64,000 nt of DNA, taken from NCBI RefSeq assembly GCF_036324505.1, contig NC_086352.1, positions 33,288,358 to 33,352,357 on the forward strand, read 5' to 3'. The DNA comes from Eleginops maclovinus (Eukaryota > Chordata > Actinopteri > Perciformes > Eleginopidae). Shown piece after piece: positions 57,301 to 64,000 of the stretch (within the stretch, counting starts at the first letter, position 1; every line of letters starts with the position of its first letter). Both the position numbers and the translations under genes were made by a program. The notes beneath the pieces were generated by a model. That model made no database searches and was not told the DNA's origin. It worked only from the letters and a program-made list of their open reading frames with translations.

Positions 57301-60300
57301 AACTGTAAAATGATTCTTAAAATATGTTGTATGTAGCACGGCATAGATCTTTAAAATAATTACCTGGACTTTATGAATTATTCAGTCAAGTTAAGTTCTG
57401 CCCACATGGCCACTGTGTGTATTTTAGAGTCTGATAATACATATAAATGATTCAATAATTAGCGACTGAAATCCTGAAATCAAAACAACAGCAAAAATAA
57501 ATTGGCTGAATTCAGGAAACACGTGGTTTAAAGTTCCAGGCTGACCTCTTTGTTCCTGCCTCAGGTTTCCAAGGAGATGATCAATTTCTACGACTCTGCG
57601 TATGAGAAGGCCATGAGCCAAGCAAAATTACCAGGAACAAATAACAACCAGGAGATGGAGGCCGTCCACGCTGTGCTCAAGGTCTTCCACGAGACGGTAA
57701 GATAACACAAAATGACTGACTATCAGATCACTAAATCATTTTTAAACCCAGGAGGTACTTTGACCTAACAAAAGAGGTCTTCATTTTTCGGATTGACAGT
57801 AGTTTATTCATTTAGCATTCAGGAGTATGCTTATTTCATTTCAATGGGACCTCTTAGTTCACCTGTTTATGTTTAGCCTTAAACTCACACTGTGCATTTG
57901 ACTTTTATATTTATTTAATATTCCATTCCTTACACACTTAATATATACTGTGTATAATATCCTGCTTCATATTTTGTGTACATTTTTATTCCGACATGTG
58001 TATTTTCTACTTTTTTAATGCTATTTTATATTTATTTAATATTATGAGTTGTTTATTTTTAGTCTTTTAATTTGACTGTGGACAATGCCTTGTCTTTTTA
58101 TGCTGCAACGCATTTTGGCAAATTGGGATCAATAAAGAAATGATCTTATCTAATCTTTTCTTCAACTTCTGATAGTAACTTTGATTATAAATAACTGAAA
58201 CACACACCGCACACTTTCTGCTCAGTGATTCAGCCGGTAGGTTTAATTTCAGTAGAAAAAAGATATATAGTGAAATAATATTTGAGACTTCTTCCACACC
58301 AGAACAATCTGGATTTACAAATGGAACTGACTATTGACTATTTTGTAGGATTGGGTAATGAAGTCTCCTAGATAATGTAGAAATATAGATTAATGATACT
58401 GAACTCTAGATTTTTGGCTGAACCCTCTCAACAACGCTGTGTTTCAAGTTGCAACAGATCATCGTATGAAACGAAATGCAGGTCAATCCAAGGAAACCTG
58501 AGGACAGGTGTAAAGAATTGAACCGTGAATCACTGTGTGTGTCTCTGTGTTTCAGCTGAACTGCTGCGGTAAAGGCAAGGGGTCGGCTTTTTTCACACAA
58601 TTCACAGACGCGCTGGGCATGACTCAGCTCTGCCCCTCCGGTGTCACCTCTGTTGTAAGTGTCTCCCTCCCGTCTGCACCTCTGTCTCATGTGTTCACAT
58701 TGTAGCTGGAATAAAAGCCACATATTTAAAGTAGGTTAGATTTCAGATCAAATATTAAAGGAAAAACCCACCGTGTGAACATTTAGCATTTATTCAGAAG
58801 GTCTGTGCAGTACCACTTCATCACAGAGTAATGTGTCATGACCTTGAATTAAGATTTTCATTGCTGATTTTGTGTATCAGGGTAGTATTCACATTCTCTT
58901 CTAAGTAGTGGCAGGTTCAGCAGTTAAAAAACCTTCTTTAACATAATATAATGTGTTTGAGGTTATGATACAAATAAAGGCTATGTTGGTGTTCATAACT
59001 GGGAAGGTGATTTAAAATATGCTAATTTAACTGAAATGATTCAAGTGTTTTTGGCCCAATGACATCACTCGGCTGACACAAAAGTTCTAGTACCACCGTT
59101 TGCCCACCAGGAGCATTTGCTGCACTTCCTGGGGGCTTGGGTCAGGGGCCTGAAAAGGTTTGAGAAACATTGAAGCAGTCTTTTGATGGGAAATAAATAG
59201 AACATTTAATTCCAACAAAAAAAGTCATTTGCTCTAATGCTGTGATCTGTATTCACAGTGTGTGCTGCGCGCCCGGGTTAACCTGATTTCTTGGCAGCAC
59301 ATGGACATTACTGAAATGACCAAAGTTCAATCCAAGCCTCCCAGGATGCCAGCATTGTCTTGTGTTCCGTTTTCTGGAACTGGGGGTTTTCCAGTGTATT
59401 TAGCCAATAACCTTTTAAAGAAGCAGGGAATTTATTTTTGTGCATTTTCTATAATAAAGCAAGATTGCTGAAACAAGAGTAGTCTAAGATAGGGCTGTAG
59501 TAACTGACATCTGTGCTTTAATGCGGCACGAGAGGTGGCCACACCCTGTCAGAGCGTGGATATGCCTGGATTTCTGAATAAAATGAACCAAAGAAAGTGA
59601 AACCATGAAGCAGATTCAGGCCGTAGGCGTATAGACTCACTCTTAAAGTATTAGTCTCCAGAACAGAACAGCTGAGAGGAGAGAGAACACCTGATCCTTT
59701 ACAACACACACTAGATGATCTTTTTAGGTTTTAATAATACTCATTGCTATCAATTCACCATTTTTAGAGATGTAACATGAATATGATTGTGTTTTCTTGA
59801 TCTTACTATAAGGGAATACAGGTGTTTTTTTCTGTATTCTGATTACTTTATCCTGCTACATGTACTCCGTTTCTCCCCGAGCCTGCACACAGCACATGTG
59901 GACATTTGTTTTGCATGAAATCTGATGTCTGAGAAGGTTGTTCGCCATATTGACCGTCGCTCTGCTGCCCTCTTAATGTCTCCCTGTTGTCACACAGTTT
60001 GCAGCCTTCATTAAATCACATTGTGACCATTCAAGACATTTGAATTAATTACAGTACAGTAATGAAAAGCCTCCCTCTGTTGAAAAATGATCAAGAATTA
60101 CATGCTGAAAATATGGCTCAATTGTCAGTTTAAACTCTGTCCGGTGTGTGATTGGACAGATTGGTAGCAACACTTACTAAAGGGGCGGGGCTTAGTGAGC
60201 GTACATCTTTGGTCTTACCTCCTTCTTCCAGCCCTGAACTAATCACGAGTACATCTGAGGAGTAGTATTTAGTTGATCAGATCTTAATGACGTGTTGATG

Positions 60301-61331
60301 GTTTCCTCTGCAGGATTGCCACCAGAGGATCGATGAACTGTTCTCAGATAAGATCTACCTGATCGGTATTGCCGCTCTGGTGGTCGCAGTTATTATGGTG
60401 AGAACACAGAGCTGCACATCACACCTCAGAACTTCATATACCATGTTGTATTTACGCATGAATTCATATCAAAGCAGCCAGAAGATACCATCACATGGTT
60501 GTGTCCCCTGTTTGTCCGTTTATCAGACATTAATAATAATAATACACTTTATTTGTATAGCACCTTTCATGCACAACGCAGCCCAAAGTCTTTTACAGAA
60601 CAAGAAGAAAACACAACAACAATATTACAATAAATAGAGAACAGTCTAAAACATCGACAGTGAGCTAATGGAATTCCCTTAAAGTGAAGCTGACAAAAAA
60701 TTAAAATAAGACAATTAAAAAAGAAAATTAAAATGTAAAATAAAACCAAAACCAAAAACGTACAGTAAAACATGGACAATGATACCAGTGAGAATGGAAA
60801 GCTCACCCGAGTTTGCTGTTCTAAGATCCACATTAGAAGATATTGATTTGCATTTGAGGATGACACTCGTGTTATTCTGAATCTTTACTGTTGTCAACAA
60901 ATCCAACAAAGAGGATCAAAACCTACTATTTATTGTTTATGTATCTATCTCTTGATACTTTCTGTCAAGGTTTTTTGTTTACTGTGTTGAGAAGTATAGA
61001 GGCTGCCATGGCAATCATACATGAGAGTTTTGATGGAATATCGGGTGAACATTCACAAGGATTATCTAAATGAAGGTCACAGAGACCAATTTGCACGAGC
61101 ACCAGCCTTAGTGAACATTATGTTAAGATAAGACGTTTCATATTATATAATAATAATAATTACCATATTGAATATATTATCATATTTTTACCACGCCTCT
61201 GTGACCTCTCATGTTTCTGGAGGATGTTAAAATGTAACCACTGCTTGTGTTTGTGCACGTCCTCCCAGATCTTCGAGATGATCTTCAGCATGGTGCTGTG
61301 CTGCGGGATCCGAAACAGCCCGGTGTATTAA
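37819..61331 (+). CDS. cd81: CD81 tetraspanin, complete (8 coding exons, 243 aa)
   Basis: A four-pass membrane protein that organises tetraspanin-enriched microdomains with partners such as CD19 and integrins. Exons: 37819-37884, 47584-47698, 56053-56150, 56571-56645, 57565-57696, 58556-58654, 60314-60397 and 61269-61331. All are GT-AG, phase-consistent, 732 nt in total. [19 protein letters not shown] matches CD81 N-termini. TM1 is about 12-34, TM2 62-84, TM3 94-113 and TM4 204-230. The large extracellular loop (about 114-203) has the CCG motif and four Cys (165, 166, 188, 197). Asn18 and Glu226 correspond to the human cholesterol-pocket residues Asn18 and Glu219. The end, [10 protein letters not shown], nearly matches human CCGIRNSSVY. 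It is seven residues longer than the 236-residue human protein, the excess lying in the loop. Fish may carry cd81a and cd81b; not resolved. Confidence 0.97.
38679..39438. mobile_element. 760-bp DNA transposon carrying a RecQ-like helicase fragment
   Basis: Terminal inverted repeats start TAGCCTAGCAAGCTA (left) and, inverted from the right, TAGCCTAGAAATCTA. They stay recognisable for ~60 bp (both have CCCTA then GGGG..TCTAGTC). A 9-bp direct duplication ACATACAAT flanks it at 38670-38678 and 39439-39447. It encloses a truncated minus-strand helicase frame. No transposase is present. The 9-bp duplication would fit Mutator-like elements but the superfamily is unresolved. Confidence 0.65.
38966..39223 (-). 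pseudogene. RecQ-like DEAD/H helicase fragment
   Basis: 86-codon minus-strand frame starting ATG ([20 protein letters not shown]). It then has [20 protein letters not shown] and the Walker A loop [19 protein letters not shown]. The order Q-motif-like (FTLRDEQ), then motif I, is that of RecQ-family helicases. The frame ends right after [11 protein letters not shown], where SPL-type motif Ia should follow, so nearly all of the helicase is gone. It lies inside the 760-bp element and is not a host exon. Confidence 0.65.
39771..39973 (+). repeat. Direct repeat, left copy
   Basis: From TCTGTTTACATTGCTTAACA to CAGCTAAACG. About 97 per cent identical to 40767-40975 apart from a 7-base insertion and one deletion there. 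Confidence 0.92.
39987..40048 (+). repeat. (TG)31 microsatellite
   Basis: Uninterrupted dinucleotide run between the two direct repeats. Confidence 0.97.
40767..40975 (+). repeat. Direct repeat, right copy
   Basis: 209 bp, second copy of 39771-39973, starting 996 bp after it. It has TTAATTA inserted near 40895. Confidence 0.92.
43613..44291. mobile_element. TTAA-flanked MITE, long copy
   Basis: 679 bp including TTAA at both ends. Ends are TTAAAGGTCTCCTATTATG and ACATAATAGAAGACCTTTAA, giving inverted repeats of about 15 bp. No transposase. Related to 478-709, which lacks the middle part. Confidence 0.75.
45295..45322 (+). repeat. (TG)14 microsatellite
   Basis: Simple dinucleotide run. Confidence 0.95.
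46534..46577. repeat. Perfect hairpin, 20-bp arms and 4-nt loop
   Basis: Left arm TGGTTTGGGTGGATCCAGGC (46534-46553), loop GCTT, right arm its exact reverse complement (46558-46577). Confidence 0.97.
47584..47698 (+). CDS. cd81: cd81 coding exon 2
   Basis: 115 nt, residues 23-60 plus one base: [20 protein letters not shown] completes TM1 and enters the small extracellular loop. Acceptor TTGCAG, donor GTACGT. Confidence 0.96.
50474..50720 (+). repeat. Anonymous interspersed repeat, copy B
   Basis: Begins CTGGTTGCAAAAAGAGATGC; the same family as 35100-35330. Confidence 0.55.
51255..51311. repeat. Nested inverted repeat, 19-bp perfect arms
   Basis: TACTGCACTTGGGTCCTAT (51255-51273) pairs exactly with 51293-51311. 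The 19-nt spacer itself contains CCCCAA-GGG-TTGGGG, a second 6-bp stem. Confidence 0.95.
55075..55275 (+). repeat. Anonymous interspersed repeat, copy C
   Basis: Shares TGTATAGAAGTCTATGAGAA and GGGTCTCAATTGCTAGTTT with copies A and B; the most diverged of the three. Confidence 0.45.
56053..56150 (+). CDS. cd81: cd81 coding exon 3
   Basis: 98 nt, residues 61-93. TM2 [20 protein letters not shown] and the tetraspanin signature [13 protein letters not shown]. Donor GTGAGT. Confidence 0.97.
56151..56570. other. cd81 intron 3
   Basis: Nothing recognised. Confidence 0.6.
56571..56645 (+). CDS. cd81: cd81 coding exon 4
   Basis: 75 nt, residues 94-118. TM3 [20 protein letters not shown]. Acceptor CTGCAG, donor GTAAGA. 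Confidence 0.97.
56646..57564. other. cd81 intron 4
   Basis: AT-rich. TTTATTTGTAAAGCACACTT near 56915 resembles an inverted LINE 3' tail; otherwise nothing. Confidence 0.5.
57565..57696 (+). CDS. cd81: cd81 coding exon 5
   Basis: 132 nt, residues 119-162, first part of the large loop ([20 protein letters not shown]). This exon carries the extra residues relative to human CD81. Confidence 0.95.
57697..58555. other. cd81 intron 5
   Basis: Contains the LINE tail at 57895-58155; the rest shows nothing recognised. Confidence 0.5.
57895..58155 (+). mobile_element. LINE 3' tail fragment
   Basis: Ends GGCAAATTGGGATCAATAAA followed by a short TCTTATCTAATC repeat. The same family as 18590-18806 in tph1 intron 3. 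Confidence 0.5.
58556..58654 (+). CDS. cd81: cd81 coding exon 6
   Basis: 99 nt, residues 163-195. [20 protein letters not shown] has the CCG hallmark (Cys165, Cys166); Cys188 is in QLCPSG. Donor GTAAGT. Confidence 0.96.
58655..60313. other. cd81 intron 6
   Basis: Nothing recognised; the open frame at 59262-59471 is unsupported. Confidence 0.55.
60314..60397 (+). CDS. cd81: cd81 coding exon 7
   Basis: 84 nt, residues 196-223. [13 protein letters not shown] closes the loop (Cys197); [14 protein letters not shown] begins TM4. Confidence 0.97.
60398..61268. other. cd81 intron 7
   Basis: 60530-60630 (AATAATAATACACTTTATTT, then GTATAGCACCTTTCATGC) is the inverted 3' tail of a LINE or SINE; the rest is AT-rich. 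Confidence 0.5.
60530..60630 (-). mobile_element. Inverted LINE/SINE 3' tail
   Basis: On the minus strand it reads GGTGCTATACAAATAAAGTG then TATTATTATT, a common fish retroposon terminus. Confidence 0.45.
61269..61331 (+). CDS. cd81: cd81 coding exon 8 with stop
   Basis: 63 nt, residues 224-243: [20 protein letters not shown], stop TAA 61329-61331. Contains Glu226 and the terminal Cys234-Cys235. Confidence 0.97.
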   Translation: MFEMIFSMVLCCGIRNSPVY

Positions 61332-62154
61332 AGCGAGGGGCCGCCAGCCCGCTGGAGGAGGGAAGACCCTCCTGCGTCTCCGCCTCACCCTTTCCCTTTT
61401 TTCTTTTCTAAGCAGGAATGTCACGTATTATATTGCTTGCTGGATTTAGTCCGCTCTTTGAGAAGACAACGTAAGACATCCTCCATTGAGCGTTTTAATT
61501 ACACTGTCCATTCTTTTTTTTGTCGGTCACACATGCTGGTATGCATATTGGACCCGTGCTATCCTAACCTGATATGTAGATATTATATCTCACCAGTCAC
61601 CAGTCAGTACATTAATACTTTAGTGATAGGTGTTTACTGCTTCTTCGCGTATGAAAATGCTCTTATATTCTTGGTTTTATGGATGTTTTTTCACTGTTTT
61701 ATGTATAAACTGTATATAAATATATATATTAACAGTGCTTTATGACTGCCTAAGCATGAAAATTGTATTACAGCAGATCCTTCTGTGGTATTCTTCCTGC
61801 ACTCTCTGCTTGTTTGTCTCGCTCTAGACTGAACCAGATGATGGTGTGTGTGTGTGTGTGTGTGTATGCATCCCACACCAGAACACATTGTGTGGTGTGT
61901 GCAGGAACTGACTAAAGAAGGAAATCTCAGTTAATCATGGAAGCTGGAACCAAAGTCAAAGTGACCTGATGTCTGTCATTTTGGCCCCCGTGGAGTTTTG
62001 TCTCGGGCTGTCTGTCGCTCATCACGTGTCCAAAACTGTCTGGGTGCTCAGTTGTGTAAAACATTTAAGGAAGGGGAAAAAAACTGTATCAAATTAAATC
62101 TTTACCAAACGTACAAACCACACTCTGGCTTGTTTGGCGTGCTCAGCTAATAAA
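61332..62154 (+). promoter_or_regulatory. cd81 3' UTR with candidate poly(A) signals
   Basis: ATTAAA at 62093-62098 and AATAAA at 62149-62154 follow the stop by ~760-820 nt. A (GT)n run lies at 61844-61865. Which signal is used cannot be told. Confidence 0.4.
61844..61865 (+). repeat. (GT)n microsatellite
   Basis: About 10 GT units in the cd81 3' UTR. Confidence 0.85.
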
Positions 62155-64000
62155 TCGTCACTTGCATCTCAAATTCAGTGCAAAAGTTTCATATGAATAT
62201 CACCACCAGGCTTTTGCTGGTCTGAGAAATGATTATTTCACCTTGAGGAATTTAAACATACGTGCGTACAATGATTACATATGATACATTTAAAAGCTTT
62301 TATACAACTGTGCACTTCTATTTGTGAAGGCAACTTGCTTAATCTTATAATCATCTCTCCCAAATCAGAGGAATGAAACTGAGATATGACCCATCACATT
62401 TAAACTGAGAGCAAGTTGGCAGAACTATCTGGTTGAGTCTAGTCCGGTCTCATGTGACCTGCTGTGTCATTGTACTATCTCTCCAGCTACTAAAAAAAAA
62501 AGTAATCCAGCTGAGACTCCAGGTAGCTAACCTGGACAGTGGAATAGTTCCAGCATGCAGCTTCACTTATGTTACTTTGTTATTAACTATTCAACTGTCA
62601 TTTATCAGTCTAACAAAGTGATTTCACAGCTGTTATATTGACTGTTTACAGTGGTATTTGTACTATAGGGCAGCTCAGTGACATTAAAGGCATAGTTTGG
62701 ATGTTTTTTTAGTGGTTGTATGAGAAGAGTGGATGGTGTTCCAGACGCCCAGTTTGAAAATAAAAAAGTTACAGTGAATAAGCTAAGCTATTTAATGCTG
62801 TGTAAGCTGTACAGCTGCAAAACACATCAAACTAAAAAACTACAAAAATCAAAGTCACACAATAACAAACAACCTGACTGATCAAGGCAGCGGTAGACCA
62901 GCAGCTCCTGCGCTCTGTACGGTAAAATATGGTTTCTGTCAATGGAGTCTGGTGGCTAAATACATCGAACACTTAGATTGATATTGACTTTTTTAAGTAG
63001 GTCTTCCATTTGCTTCTCAAAACATGGGGGGTACCAACTGCCATCCAATGGAAGTTAGGATAAGAACCTCATACAACCCCCCTTCTAAAAAATATTCCAT
63101 CTATCCCTTTACTATCTACAGTGTTGACCACAAGTCGGTCATCACTGCCTGCTGGAGTTCAGCAAATCAGAAAGCCCCAGCTTTACCGGAACATGCTGTT
63201 TATTTGGTGCAGCAGGGTGTTTAGCTGGATATTGTTCTGTCCTGAGGTCTTGTCCCACTAGCTCCTGACACTAACACGTAGCTGCACACCACTGCGGTGC
63301 TGCAGCGGTCACACACCCATCACACACTCACATTAACTCTTGTCATCTTGTGTAACCTTCCATATTATCACAGCTTTCCTCAACAAAGTAAAACCTTGTT
63401 AGCATCTCATACTTAAACCAAGAAACAGTAAAAGTGTCTTGTAATATTTACAGCTCTGACGTATTAACGAAAAATCATGAAGGCTGTAGAAAGACAATGT
63501 ATGCCTTTTTTTCTTGTATTGTGATATCAGTGTTTGGTACGTTGTCAAAGGAGTCCGCGCAGAGAGGGGGGTTCTTTGGCAGTGGTGACTAGTGACCTTC
63601 AATAGTTTCTCAGAGTTCATTGGAAAACAAGACCAGTATTGTGAATATGAGGGCACTTTCTGTGTTCCTCTGTCACAACCTGCTGTCCATAAAACAGGAA
63701 GTGACTCTCAGGATCCTCTGCCACGGACATCTCAGCCCCTCTCTGTCTCGTGGACTTCGGTTTGCCCAAATATAAAGGGATTAAATGTATTTTACAAATA
63801 AACAAACAGGTTGTCTTGTCTTTTTTGGGCTGAATTCCTCTCAACAAAAATTGGAACTATCACTCAAACATCAAGGATGATAACATACAGGAGATCTGTG
63901 ACCTTTTCTAACTGAGCTCTTTGAGGCAGATGGTCAATGTTCTATCCCCGACTGATTTCAGCTGAAGGACTCATTCCCTTTGAGTTGATTAAAGGTTATT
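62155..64000. other. Downstream intergenic sequence
   Basis: Contains the MITE at 62684-63112; otherwise no gene, exon or RNA gene recognised. Confidence 0.5.
62684..63112. mobile_element. TTAA-type MITE downstream of cd81
   Basis: Left end TTAAAGGCATAGTTTGGATG; right end, inverted, GTAAAGGGATAGATGGAATA. Both continue with TTTTTTAG..GGTTGTATGAG, so imperfect inverted repeats extend ~40 bp. The right flanking TTAA has become TTAC. No coding content. Confidence 0.6.

Noticed and set aside
61437..61745. 102-codon open frame after the cd81 stop
   Set aside because: AT-rich 3' UTR with no recognisable domain.

Overview
The window is nuclear DNA of a vertebrate, most probably a teleost fish. It holds three multi-exon vertebrate genes with GT-AG introns, CA/TG microsatellites, and a fish-like mix of transposons (Tx1-type L1, L2, several hAT families, pogo, piggyBac and TTAA-flanked MITEs). 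The species cannot be told from the sequence. There is no sign of bacterial operons or CRISPR. All gene structures were derived by hand from exon similarity, codon phase and splice sites.

Layout. (1) 838-6985, minus strand: first seven coding exons of ap2a2 (AP-2 adaptor alpha subunit), continuing off the left edge. (2) 6986-15055: head-to-head spacer between ap2a2 and tph1. It holds a putative ap2a2 promoter, a tRNA-derived SINE, and an L2 LINE split by a hAT element. (3) 15056-34708, plus strand: complete tph1 (tryptophan hydroxylase 1), 11 coding exons, 484 residues. Intron 1 has a piggyBac transposase fossil. Intron 5 (10.3 kb) is mostly one minus-strand Tx1-like L1 LINE split by two hAT elements. 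Intron 10 has a pogo-like transposon. (4) 34709-37818: tph1 3' region and cd81 promoter. (5) 37819-61331, plus strand: complete cd81 (tetraspanin), 8 coding exons, 243 residues, with two large introns. Intron 1 carries a 760-bp transposon with a RecQ-like helicase fragment, a duplicated ~205-bp block, a TTAA-flanked MITE and a perfect hairpin. (6) 61332-64000: cd81 3' UTR and a MITE.

The three host genes do not form a pathway. AP-2 alpha sorts endocytic cargo at clathrin-coated pits, Tph1 makes 5-hydroxytryptophan for serotonin and melatonin, and CD81 organises membrane microdomains. Their linkage resembles human 11p15, where AP2A2 and CD81 lie at 11p15.5 and TPH1 at 11p15.1. I found no convincing new biological system. 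The most unusual items are the helicase-bearing element, the datable nested transposons in tph1 intron 5, and a TG repeat beside the ap2a2 exon 3 acceptor.
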